Origin: JBQCEE01 sp051960575
Lineage (GTDB): Bacteria; Actinomycetota; Actinomycetes; Mycobacteriales; Jatrophihabitantaceae
Direction: 5' to 3'
Length of the DNA stretch: 16,569 nt
Assembly: GCF_051960575.1 (NCBI RefSeq)
Contig: NZ_JBQCEE010000153.1
Location: forward strand, 1-16,569
Shown here: one piece after another, positions 1 to 7,600 of the stretch
Layout: each line of letters starts with the position of its first letter
Position numbering within the stretch: position 1 is the stretch's first letter
The notes under the pieces: model-generated
Told to the model about the DNA's origin: nothing
Seen by the model: only the letters and a program-made list of their open reading frames with translations
Database searches by the model: none
Position numbers and translations under genes: made by a program

Positions 1-230
1 AGTTTTGGGGGGGGGGGGTTTGTTGTCCCTTTTAAATGAACCGGTCGCGGCCCGGGTTCCCCCGGGGGCCGGTCCCCGTCCCGGCGTGTCCGCGGCCGTG
101 GGTTCCCTACTCCGGCGTGTCGCGGTAGTGCATGCGCACCAACTTCGGTCGCGTTGGTGTCCGGTTCGCCCCGCTTCGTCCGCGCTCTGTGTGCTCCATG
201 TAAAAATTTCAGCGCTGTAATTCGCTGCGT
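1..230. other. Non-coding left edge, probable ragged contig end
   Basis: The first bases contain a run of 12 G (7-18) followed by GC-rich low-complexity text with many short homopolymers. No frame shows the strong third-position GC bias of the genes to the right, and no family is recognisable in any translation. The stretch around 195-230 is AT-richer, as expected just upstream of a promoter. I see nothing functional between 1 and about 230, and base-calling here may be unreliable. Confidence 0.6.
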
Positions 231-234
231 AGGG

Positions 235-262
235 TTGACCTCACATAGATCTCACGTAGAGT
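235..262 (+). promoter_or_regulatory. Promoter of the 6C-type small RNA (TTGACC-N16-TAGAGT)
   Basis: TTGACC at 235-240 and TAGAGT at 257-262 are separated by 16 bp, a good match to a housekeeping sigma promoter. It would start transcription near 269. The spacer and its edges form an imperfect 11-bp tandem repeat, CTCACATAGAT at 240-250 and CTCACGTAGAG at 251-261. This could be a one-helical-turn activator site or coincidence. It points rightward into the C-loop hairpins, and no protein gene follows on that strand before 925. A weaker alternative -10 (CACAAT, 313-318) would give a shorter RNA. Confidence 0.55.
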
Positions 263-268
263 TCTCTC

Positions 269-472
269 TGTCAGGCGATGCGAACCCCCGCCGCGGAGCC
301 GGGCAAGGCAAGCACAATTGAACAGCTTCGAAACCGGTGATGGTCGGTGGATCCCCCGCTCATCGAGCATCGCCGCAGCAGATGACAGCACAGGCCCCGT
401 TGAATCCCCCGCTCACCGGGTTCCGGCTGTCGACAGGCCCCCGGTGGATCCCCCGCCCTCCGGGGGCCTTCT
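269..472 (+). ncRNA. 6C RNA (actinobacterial C-rich-loop small RNA)
   Basis: Two consecutive hairpins display nearly the same 11-nt loop. Hairpin 1 has an outer stem of 335-342 with 368-375, an inner stem of 345-349 with 361-365, and loop GATCCCCCGCT at 350-360. Hairpin 2 has an outer stem of 384-389 with 426-431, an inner stem of 396-402 with 414-420 (one mismatch), and loop AATCCCCCGCT at 403-413. A third hairpin (435-469) again carries ATCCCCCG in its loop and acts as the terminator. Paired stem-loops with six C in the loop define the 6C RNA family known from Mycobacterium (B11) and Streptomyces, where it is linked to growth and developmental control. The 3' end is well supported. The 5' end is inferred from the promoter and could instead lie near 325. 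An Rfam covariance search would settle family membership. Confidence 0.82.
435..472 (+). terminator. Hairpin terminator of the 6C RNA
   Basis: A perfect 10-bp stem pairs AGGCCCCCGG (435-444) with CCGGGGGCCT (460-469). The 15-nt loop repeats the ATCCCCCG motif of the two upstream hairpins. A short pyrimidine-rich tail (TTCTGCTGTCC) follows instead of a full T tract, which is common in high-GC actinobacteria. The hairpin may double as the third C-loop domain of the RNA. Confidence 0.7.
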
Positions 473-495
473 GCTGTCCGCACCTCGGTGCGAGC

Positions 496-533
496 GGTCA
501 CGCTGCGTGACCAAGGTCCCGTGCGGGCGGGAC
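496..533 (-). terminator. Paired hairpins downstream of the small minus-strand gene
   Basis: Two adjacent hairpins lie between the end of the 6C RNA and the 3' end of the convergent gene ending at 540. The first pairs GGTCACG (496-502) with CGTGACC (506-512) around a 3-nt loop. The second pairs GTCCCG (516-521) with CGGGAC (528-533). Neither has a T tract. Their position suits termination of the minus-strand gene. Confidence 0.35.
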
Positions 534-539
534 GGACGG

Positions 540-821
540 TCAGCCGGTCGACCCGTCCGGATCGATGGTCGGCGCGTGCTCGGCCTGGGCAACCTGCTCG
601 AGCTCCGTCTCGGCCTCGCTGTCGGCCTGCTCCTCCGCGGTCTTCGCCGCCTCGGCGCCGTCCTTCTTGCGCTTGATCACGACGCGCCCCGAGTCGAGGT
701 CGATGCGGTCGCCACCCGAGTTGTCGCCGATCTGCTCGCGGGTGGCCTGCAGCCGCCTCTTCTCCTCGTCCATGTGCCGCTTGGCCGGGTTGAAGAGGGC
801 GTCGAGGCCCCACTGCGTCAT
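540..821 (-). CDS. Small hydrophilic protein, DUF6191-like
   Basis: The predicted product has 93 residues and no signal peptide or membrane segment. Residues about 8-50 read as a short conserved block: LFNPAKRH, a charged helix (DEEKRRLQATRE), then IDLDSGRVVIKR. This resembles the C-terminal part of small actinobacterial DUF6191 proteins, whose pattern is roughly F-P-x-K/R-H, charged helix, VDLD-G-V-R. The membrane-anchored N-terminus of longer members is absent. The tail (about 54-93) is rich in Glu, Ala, Gln and Asp and probably disordered. The ATG at 821 is the only sensible start and lacks a clear Shine-Dalgarno sequence. A TACGCT element 10 bp upstream on this strand could make it near-leaderless. 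The gene diverges from msrA across 103 bp. Function is unknown and the family match is from memory. Confidence 0.7.
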   Translation of the reverse strand: MTQWGLDALFNPAKRHMDEEKRRLQATREQIGDNSGGDRIDLDSGRVVIKRKKDGAEAAKTAEEQADSEAETELEQVAQAEHAPTIDPDGSTG

Positions 822-912
822 GTCTCACAGCGTACGACCAGCCATCCGTGGTCGACCATGACGATCCGCTGACGTCGCCCCGTCGACCGTGGCAGCCGCG
901 GTGCTGCGTCCC

Positions 913-918
913 TAGCCT
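913..918 (+). promoter_or_regulatory. -10 element placing msrA transcription at its ATG
   Basis: TAGCCT (TAnnnT) ends 6 bp before the msrA ATG, so transcription would start at or next to the A of the start codon. A GGAGG at 919-923 is only 1 nt from the ATG, too close to act as a ribosome binding site, which supports a leaderless mRNA. No convincing -35 is visible. Confidence 0.45.
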
Positions 919-924
919 GGAGGC

Positions 925-1584
<660 letters not shown>

Positions 1585-1592
1585 TCAAGACG

Positions 1593-1624
1593 GGTCTGGT
1601 GTACCGCCGGCGGTACACCGGACC
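1593..1624. terminator. 32-bp near-perfect palindrome after msrA
   Basis: Bases 1598-1619 form a perfect 22-bp palindrome (half-site GGTGTACCGCC). It extends to 1593-1624 with one T-G pair. As RNA it is a 14-16 bp GC-rich stem beginning 9 bp after the msrA stop, without a T tract. It most likely acts as an actinobacterial-style terminator. A dimeric-protein operator is an alternative. Confidence 0.6.
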
Positions 1625-1633
1625 GCGATGATC

Positions 1634-1667
1634 ACCGTGCTGTCGACGGCACCGTGCTGTCGACGGC
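1634..1667. repeat. Two perfect tandem 17-bp units
   Basis: ACCGTGCTGTCGACGGC occurs twice head to tail (1634-1650 and 1651-1667), followed by the first four bases of a third copy, one mismatched. Each unit contains an imperfect palindrome around GTCGAC, so the pair can also fold. No coding frame uses this segment. Confidence 0.8.
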
Positions 1668-1733
1668 ACGGACCGCCCGACGCCCCGGCGCTCGCCCGGC
1701 AGCCCCGCCCCGCTCCGCCTGGTGCTGGACGCG

Positions 1734-1786
1734 CCTTGCCCCGCTGCGCCGGGTTCTCGATCTCCCTTGCCCCGCTGCGCCGGGTT
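1734..1786. repeat. 22-bp direct repeat, period 31, with degenerate extra copies
   Basis: CCTTGCCCCGCTGCGCCGGG plus TT occurs at 1734-1755 and identically at 1765-1786. A degenerate copy (CCCCGCTCCGCCTGG) precedes it at about 1707-1721, and an inverted degenerate copy follows at 1801-1814. This looks like a small intergenic repeat family rather than coding sequence. Confidence 0.75.
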
Positions 1787-1814
1787 TCCCGGCCCCATTT
1801 CCTGGTGCAGCGGG
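1771..1814. terminator. 14-bp hairpin formed by a repeat copy and its inverted relative
   Basis: CCCGCTGCGCCGGG (1771-1784) pairs with CCTGGTGCAGCGGG (1801-1814) over 14 bp with two G-U pairs and a 16-nt loop. It could stop read-through into the glycosylase gene, whose own promoter element starts 24 bp later. No T tract is present. Confidence 0.45.
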
Positions 1815-1837
1815 ACAACGCGGGCCGCGCTGCCGAT

Positions 1838-1843
1838 TACCCT
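1838..1843 (+). promoter_or_regulatory. -10 element of the DNA glycosylase gene
   Basis: TACCCT (TAnnnT) ends 7 bp before the ATG at 1851. No Shine-Dalgarno sequence is seen between them. This is the same leaderless-type arrangement as at msrA. Confidence 0.4.
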
Positions 1844-1850
1844 CGACGGC

Positions 1851-2726
1851 ATGCCCGAGCTCCCGGAGGTCGAGGCGCTCGCGGTGTTCCTGCGCGAGCG
1901 TGCGGTCGGACGCATCGTCGCCCGCGCCGACGTCGCCGCCATCAACGCGGTGAAGACGTTCGACCCGCCGCTGTCGGCGCTGGGCGGCGCCGAGATCACG
2001 GGCGCGAGCAGGCACGGCAAGTTCCTCGACCTGGACGTCAGCGGGCTGCACCTGATCACCCACCTGTCGCGGGCGGGGTGGCTGCAGTGGCGCGACAACC
2101 TGCCACCGGCGCCCCCGCGTCCGGGTGGGAAGGGGCCGATCGCCTTCCGGCTGCACCTGGCCCCCGAGTTCGACGGGGGGCCGACGGCCGGCTTCGACCT
2201 CACCGAACAGGGCACGCAGAAGCGGCTCGCGGTCTACCTGGTGCGCGACCCGGTCGAGGTGCCCGGCATCGCCCGCCTCGGACCCGACGCCCTCGCCGTC
2301 GACCGCGAGCAGCTCGCCGTGCTGTTGCGCGACCAGCGCCAGCAGGTCAAGCGGGCGCTCACCGACCAGGGCGTGCTCGCCGGCATCGGCAACGCCTACA
2401 GCGACGAGATCCTGCACACTGCGCGGCTGTCGCCGTTCAAGGTCGCCGCGAAACTCACCGACGACGAGCTGACCCGGCTGTTCGAAGCGATGCGCACCGT
2501 GCTCACCGACGCGGTCGAGCGGTCGGTCGGGCAGCAGGCGGCGACGCTGAAGGGCGAGAAGCGCAGCGGCCTGCGCGTGCACGCCCGCGACGGCCTGCCC
2601 TGCCCGGTCTGCGGCGACACAGTGAAGTCGGTGTCGTTCGCCGACCGCTCGTTCCAGTACTGCCCGACCTGCCAGACCGAGGGACGCGAACTCGCCGACC
2701 GCCGGTTGTCGAAACTGCTCAAGTGA
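1851..2726 (+). CDS. Fpg/Nei-family DNA glycosylase
   Basis: This is a bifunctional base-excision-repair glycosylase and AP lyase for oxidised purines such as 8-oxoguanine and Fapy. The 291-residue product starts MPELPEVEAL. Pro2 becomes the N-terminal Schiff-base nucleophile and Glu3 the catalytic acid, which fixes the start at 1851 although the frame stays open upstream. Lys57 in HGKFLDL matches the conserved beta-hairpin lysine. The helix-two-turn-helix region includes GIGNAYSDEIL. A C-terminal zinc finger has Cys251-x2-Cys254 and Cys271-x2-Cys274. Length is usual for the family. The gene heads a rightward cluster, and its stop overlaps the ribosome binding site of the rhodanese gene. It may be a paralogue of the canonical MutM, so I give no symbol. 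Confidence 0.93.
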   Translation: MPELPEVEALAVFLRERAVGRIVARADVAAINAVKTFDPPLSALGGAEITGASRHGKFLDLDVSGLHLITHLSRAGWLQWRDNLPPAPPRPGGKGPIAFRLHLAPEFDGGPTAGFDLTEQGTQKRLAVYLVRDPVEVPGIARLGPDALAVDREQLAVLLRDQRQQVKRALTDQGVLAGIGNAYSDEILHTARLSPFKVAAKLTDDELTRLFEAMRTVLTDAVERSVGQQAATLKGEKRSGLRVHARDGLPCPVCGDTVKSVSFADRSFQYCPTCQTEGRELADRRLSKLLK

Positions 2727-2736
2727 GAGGCCACGA

Positions 2737-3081
2737 GTGAATCCTTGGGACGTCCCCACCGTCGATGTCAGCGAGCTGCCCGCAGGGGCGGTCATCCTCG
2801 ACGTGCGTGAGCCGGACGAGTGGGCGCACGGGCACATCGACGGCGCCGTGCACGTGCCGATGAACTCGCTGCCGCAGCGGCTCGCCTACGAGCCCGGCCC
2901 GATCACGCCCGACACCCCGGTGGTCGTGGTGTGCAAGGTCGGCGGACGCTCGGCCCACGTCACCGCCTGGCTGAACCGGCAGGGGTACGACGCGGTCAAT
3001 CTGGACGGCGGCATGCTGGCCTGGGCCGCGGCGGGCCGGCCGATGGTGAGTGAGACCGGCGACGCCCCGATGGTGGCCTGA
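2737..3081 (+). CDS. Single-domain rhodanese-like protein
   Basis: The 114-residue cytoplasmic protein is one rhodanese domain. It has LDVREPDEWAHGHIDGAVHVP (CH2A-like, about 21-41) and the active-site loop CKVGGRS with persulfide-forming Cys66. It probably transfers sulfane sulfur or detoxifies reactive sulfur or cyanide; the physiological acceptor is unknown. The start is GTG at 2737. The ribosome binding site GAGAGG (2725-2730) overlaps the glycosylase stop at 2724-2726, so the two genes are very probably co-transcribed and translationally linked. Domain and catalytic residues are intact. Confidence 0.93.
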   Translation: MNPWDVPTVDVSELPAGAVILDVREPDEWAHGHIDGAVHVPMNSLPQRLAYEPGPITPDTPVVVVCKVGGRSAHVTAWLNRQGYDAVNLDGGMLAWAAAGRPMVSETGDAPMVA

Positions 3082-3113
3082 GCGGGTCGGGCCCGAGCAC
3101 ACCGCGCGACGAG

Positions 3114-3119
3114 CACAAT
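3114..3119 (+). promoter_or_regulatory. -10-like element of the phosphodiesterase gene
   Basis: CACAAT ends 7 bp before the GTG start at 3127, so the gene could have its own leaderless transcript. A clear -35 is missing and no Shine-Dalgarno sequence precedes the GTG. Confidence 0.35.
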
Positions 3120-3126
3120 CGGCGCC

Positions 3127-4014
3127 GTGACACCGCGCCCCCTCACGCGCAGCGGCACCACCCGCCCGTTCGTCGTCGCGCACCGCGGGGCGTCCTGGGC
3201 GGTCGCCGAGCACACGCTGGCCGCGTACGAGGCGGCGATCGACTCGGGCGCCGACGACCTCGAGTGTGACGTGCGGCTGACCCGCGACGGCCACCTCGTC
3301 TGCGTGCACGACCGCACGATCAATCGCACGTCCAGCTCGCGGGGTGTCGTCAGCGAGTTCGCGCTCGACGAGCTCAGCGGCGTCGACTTCGAGTCGTGGT
3401 ACGGCGAGCTGCCGCACTCGGCCGACCACCTGCTCACCGACTCGCCCTACCTCGCCGGCGTGGCGCCCGACCACGTGCGTCCGGGCGCAGGGGTGCTGAC
3501 GCTCGAGACGCTGCTGGAGCTCGTCCGCGACGCGCCCCGGCGCATCTCGCTGCTCATCGAGACCAAGCACCCCACGCGCTACGGCGGCCTGGTCGAGAAG
3601 ACCCTGGTCGAGACGCTGGCCCGCTTCGGGTGGGCCGGGCCGCCCGGGCCACCGGCGAGCCTGCGCCAGGCACCCGACCCGGACGCCCAGGTCATCGTGA
3701 TGAGCTTCGCGCCGACGGCGATCCGTCGGGTGCGGCTGCAGGCGCCCGCGCTGCCCACGGTGCTGCTGCTCGAGCGGCTGCTGCTGCCCACCCGGCGCGG
3801 CGCGATCCTGCCACCCGGTACCACCATCGCCGGGCCGGGACTGCACGTGCTGCAGGCCGATCCGGACTTCGTCGCCCGCGCCCACGCCCGCGGCCACCGG
3901 GTGTTCGTCTGGACCGTGGACGAACCGGACGAGGTCGAGTTCGTCCGCGACCTGGGGGTCGACACGATCATCACGAACCGCCCGGCCGAGGTGCTCGAAC
4001 AGCTCGGCGGCTGA
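3127..4014 (+). CDS. Glycerophosphodiester phosphodiesterase
   Basis: The enzyme hydrolyses glycerophosphodiesters from phospholipid turnover to glycerol 3-phosphate and an alcohol. The 295-residue product has the GDPD TIM-barrel signature. It starts with AHRGAS (catalytic His19, Arg20), then Glu46 and Asp48 in LECDVRLTRDG (metal ligands), and His61-Asp62 in CVHDRTINRT. IETKHP lies mid-barrel, and the C-terminal strands carry FVWTVDEPDEV and GVDTIITNRP. The usual ENT motif after HRG reads EHT here. There is no signal peptide, so it is cytoplasmic, of the UgpQ type rather than secreted GlpQ. An insert at about residues 165-185 is rich in Gly and Pro. It lies 45 bp after the rhodanese gene and may also be read from the upstream promoter. 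Confidence 0.93.
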   Translation: MTPRPLTRSGTTRPFVVAHRGASWAVAEHTLAAYEAAIDSGADDLECDVRLTRDGHLVCVHDRTINRTSSSRGVVSEFALDELSGVDFESWYGELPHSADHLLTDSPYLAGVAPDHVRPGAGVLTLETLLELVRDAPRRISLLIETKHPTRYGGLVEKTLVETLARFGWAGPPGPPASLRQAPDPDAQVIVMSFAPTAIRRVRLQAPALPTVLLLERLLLPTRRGAILPPGTTIAGPGLHVLQADPDFVARAHARGHRVFVWTVDEPDEVEFVRDLGVDTIITNRPAEVLEQLGG

Positions 4015-4053
4015 TGTCAAGATCGCGGTGAGACCCACCAGACGGGTCCGCCG

Positions 4054-4080
4054 GGTTAGTCACCGGCATCGCGTGGGGAC
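4054..4080 (+). promoter_or_regulatory. Possible stress-sigma (SigB/SigF-type) promoter
   Basis: GGTTA (4054-4058) and GGGGAC (4075-4080) are 16 bp apart. They resemble the GGTTT and GGGTA boxes recognised by SigF/SigB-type stress sigma factors. They lie upstream of an anti-sigma-type kinase gene, a common target of such autoregulation. The second box is imperfect, so this is a weak call. Confidence 0.3.
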
Positions 4081-4109
4081 ATACCCGTGGACGGACGACG
4101 GGAGGACGG

Positions 4110-4511
4110 GTGAGTGTGGGCACGCTGCCGGTGCACCACGACCCTGCGAGCGCAGCGGTCGTGCGGCACGAGCTCGCCGCCGAACTGTCCCAGTTCCGCG
4201 TCGAGCAGGGCTGCATCGACGACGCGGTGCTGGTCGCCAGTGAGCTCGTCGGCAACGCCATCCGGCACGGCATCCCCGTCACCGAGGGCTCCACGTCCGG
4301 CCGGATCGACGTGCGCTGGGACATCCTCGACGACGCCCTGGTGATCAAGGTCGAGGACGGCTCGGCCGCCGAGCCGCGCCGGCGCGAGGCCGGCGACCGG
4401 CAGCCGGACGGACGGGGCCTCGCGATCGTCGAGGCCCACGCCGCTGACGGGGGCGTCGACCGCACCGACCGCGGCAAGTGCGTCTGGGCCCGCATCCCCC
4501 TGCAGCACTGA
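4110..4511 (+). CDS. ATP-binding serine kinase / anti-sigma-type regulator (HATPase_c_2)
   Basis: The 133-residue protein is a stand-alone GHKL ATPase of the RsbW/SpoIIAB-like family, whose members bind sigma factors or phosphorylate anti-sigma antagonists. The N-box is LVASELVGNAIRHG (41-54), with Glu45 and Asn49 in the expected ATP-Mg positions. The D-x-G region is VEDGSA and the G2 box is GRGLAIVEAHA. Nothing else is fused to it. Two in-frame GTG codons compete. GGAGG at 4101-4105 is 4 nt from the GTG at 4110 and 10 nt from that at 4116, so the product may lack two residues. No sigma factor or antagonist gene is adjacent, so the partner is unknown. A strong hairpin terminator follows. Confidence 0.9.
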   Translation: MSVGTLPVHHDPASAAVVRHELAAELSQFRVEQGCIDDAVLVASELVGNAIRHGIPVTEGSTSGRIDVRWDILDDALVIKVEDGSAAEPRRREAGDRQPDGRGLAIVEAHAADGGVDRTDRGKCVWARIPLQH

Positions 4512-4534
4512 GCACCGCCACCTCGCGGCGCGAG

Positions 4535-4588
4535 CCCCCCGCTCTGGCCCGTTTGCGAGCTCGAAAACGGGCCGGAGCAGGGGGTTTT
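4535..4588 (+). terminator. Strong intrinsic terminator between convergent genes
   Basis: A 20-position stem pairs 4535-4554 with 4565-4584, with one mismatch and one G-U pair. The loop is 10 nt and TTTT follows at 4585-4588. It ends the kinase transcript and probably also blocks read-through from the convergent glutamate dehydrogenase gene ending at 4630. Confidence 0.85.
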
Positions 4589-4629
4589 CGCGTCGTCGGG
4601 CGGCGCTCGCGGTCAGGCGGTGAGGCGGT

Positions 4630-7600
4630 TCAGGCGGTCAGCGAGCGCATCACGCGCAGGGCGACGGACAGGGTGGCGAGGTCGACCGTCTCGCGCTCGA
4701 GCGCGGCCCGGATCGTCGACCGCGCGCGGCCGACCCGCTCGCTGTTCGCGGTCTCCCACGCGTCGACCCGCTGGCGCGCGGTGAGCCGCTCGTCGGCGGT
4801 CGTGCGCAGCACCGCGGTCGTGACGGCGGCCAGCGCCGCGTAGACGTCGTGCCGCACTGCACCGCGGGCGAGCGTCGACCAGCGGTCGTCGCGCGGCAGG
4901 TGGGTGATGCAGGTCAGCATCTCGTCGACGCAGAACTCCTCCGACAGCGCGTAGTGCAGACGCGCGACCTCCGCGGCGTCATGGCCGGTCGTGGCCGCGA
5001 TCTCGACCACGTCGAGCAGCAGGAACGCCGACAGCAGCGACGAGATGCGCAGCGACAGCTCGCGCGGCAGGCCGAGCGCCACCAGCTTCTCGGTGTCGGC
5101 GAAGAGCACCTCGCGCTCGGCACCGCAGAGCAGCTCGGTGGTGTCGCCGCTGAGCTCGGCGATGGTCGGGCGGAACCGCTCGATCTCGCCGAGGATGTCG
5201 GTGATCGGGAAGCGGACGTCGACGAACCACCGCGTGGCGCGGTCGATGAGCCGCCGGATCTCCTGGTAGCCGGCGTGCTGGGCGGCCGTCGGCACCTTGT
5301 TGTCGAGCGACTCGATGTCGGCCCAGAGCTCGCCGAGCCCGAACACCTCACGCGTGACGGCGTAGGCGCGGGTGATCTCGGCCGGCGTCGAGCCGGTCTC
5401 CTCGACCGCACGGTGGACGAACGTGGTGCCGCTGCGGTTGATCATGTCGTTCACCACGACCGTGGTGGTGATCTCGCGGGCCAGCGGGTGGTTCACCAGG
5501 TCGTCGGCGAAGCGCTCGGCGATGAGCGGGGGGAAGTACCGCGACAGCACCCGTTGGAAGAACGCCTCGTCCGGCAGCGTCGAGTCCTCGAGCTGCCGGG
5601 TGAGGGTGATCTTCGAGTAGGCGACGAGCACCGAGTTCTCGGGTGAGCACAGGCCGATGCCGCGGGCCTCCCGCTCGGCGATCTCCTCGTCCGACGGCAG
5701 GAACTCGAGGCGGCGGTCGAGGCTGCCCTCGGCCTCGAGCTCCTGCATGAAGCGCTGGTGCACGCTGATCATGGCGGGGTTGATGCGCCGCGCCATGCCG
5801 AGCAGCACGTTCTGGCCGTAGTTGTCGCGCAGCACGTGCGCGGCGACGTCGTCGGTGACCGCCTCGAGCAGCCGATTGCGCTCGTCGCGCGTGATCCGCC
5901 CGGACGCGACGCCGCGGTCGAGCAGGATCTTGATGTTGACCTCGTGGTCGGACGTGTCGACGCCCGCCGAGTTGTCGATGGCGTCGGTGTTGATGTGCCC
6001 GCCGCGCAGGGCGAACTCGACCCGCCCGAGCTGCGTGCAGCCGAGGTTGCCGCCCTCGCCGACGACCTTGCAGCGCAGTTCGCTGCCGTTGACGCGGATG
6101 GCGTCGTTGGCCTTGTCGCCGACCGCCGCGTTGGTCTCACTCGAGGCCTTGACGTAGGTGCCGATGCCGCCGTTCCACAGCAGGTCGACGGGTGCGAGCA
6201 GGATCGCGCGCATCAGCTCGGCCGGCGTCATCGCGGTGATGCCGGCGGGCAGCCCGAGGGCGGCGGCGACCTGCGGCGTGATCGGGATCGACTTCAGCGT
6301 GCGCGGGTGCACCCCGCCGCCGGCCGAGATGAGCGAGCGGTCGTAGTCGGCCCAGGACGAGCGCGGCAGATCGAACAGGCGGCGTCGCTCGGCGTACGAC
6401 CGGGCGACGTCGGGCTCGGGGTCGAGGAAGATGTGCCGGTGGTCGAACGCGGCCACGAGGCGGATCTGCTCGGACAGCAGCATGCCGTTGCCGAAGACGT
6501 CGCCCGACATGTCGCCGACGCCGACGACGGTGAACGGCTCGGTCTGGATGTCCACGCCGAGCTCGCGGAAGTGGTACTTCACCGACTCCCACGCGCCGCG
6601 GGCGGTGATGCCCATGGCCTTGTGGTCGTAGCCCACCGAACCGCCGGACGCGAACGCGTCGCCGAGCCAGAAGCCGTAGTCGAGCGCGATGCCGTTGGCG
6701 ATGTCGCTGAACGTGGCGGTGCCCTTGTCGGCGGCGACGACGAGGTACGGGTCGTCGGCGTCGTAGCGGCGCACCTGCGGCGGCGGCATCACGTGCTGGG
6801 CGCCGTCGGTCTGGGTGACGTAGTTGTCGGTGAGGTCGAGCAGGCAGCTGATGAAGGTGCGGTAGCAGGCGATGCCCTCGGCCAGCCACGCCTCGCGGTC
6901 GAGGTTGGGGTCGGGCAGCTGCTTGGCGACGAACCCGCCCTTCGCGCCGGTCGGCACGATCACCGCGTTCTTCACCGTCTGCGCCTTCACCAGGCCGAGG
7001 ATCTCGGTGCGGAAGTCCTCGCGCCGGTCGCTCCAGCGCAGACCGCCGCGCGCCACCGCGCCGAAGCGCAGGTGCACGCCCTCGACCCGCTTCGAGTAGA
7101 CCCAGATCTCGAAGCGCGGACGCGGGGCGGGCAGGTCCGGCACCAGCCGCGGGTCGAGCTTGAACGCCAGCGCGGTGCGCCGCTGGCCGTCGTCGGCAGT
7201 GCCCGCACCGCCCGCCGGCACCGGGTCGGTGCGGTAGGCGTTGGTGCGCAGCGTGGCGTTGATGAGCGCCAGGATCGAGCGCAGGATGCGGTCCTGGTCG
7301 AGGCTGGCGACGTCGGCGAGCAGCTGCTCGATCGCGTCGACCCGGGCGACGGTGCCACCCGCGCCGCTGACGATGGGCGCCTCGTTCTCGCGCGCCGGGT
7401 CGAAGCGCGCCTCGAACAGCCCGACGAGCGCGCGGGCGATGCCGGCGTTCTCGACGAGCGTCTGCTCGATGTAGCCCTGGCTGTAGGGGATGCCCGCCTG
7501 CCGCAGGTACTTGGCGTAGGCCCGCAGCAGGTTCGCCTGCCACCACGTCAGCCCGCCACGGACGACGAGCGCGTTGAAGCCGTCCTGCTCGATCTGCTCG

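Noticed and set aside
5..220. A 71-codon ORF at the left edge
   Set aside because: It starts within the G-run of a probable low-quality contig end, lacks codon bias and resembles nothing.
345..457. Three GGATCCCCCGC-like repeats considered as a CRISPR array
   Set aside because: The repeats are short, sit in loops of distinct stems, and have unequal spacing. They are explained by the 6C RNA fold.
849..858. TGGTCGACCA palindrome between the 540-821 gene and msrA as an operator
   Set aside because: A 10-bp palindrome centred on GTCGAC is expected often in such GC-rich sequence, and nothing links it to either promoter.
318..872. A 184-codon plus-strand ORF starting in the 6C RNA region
   Set aside because: It runs through the RNA hairpins and terminator and then antisense to the small minus-strand gene. 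No ribosome binding site or domain supports it.
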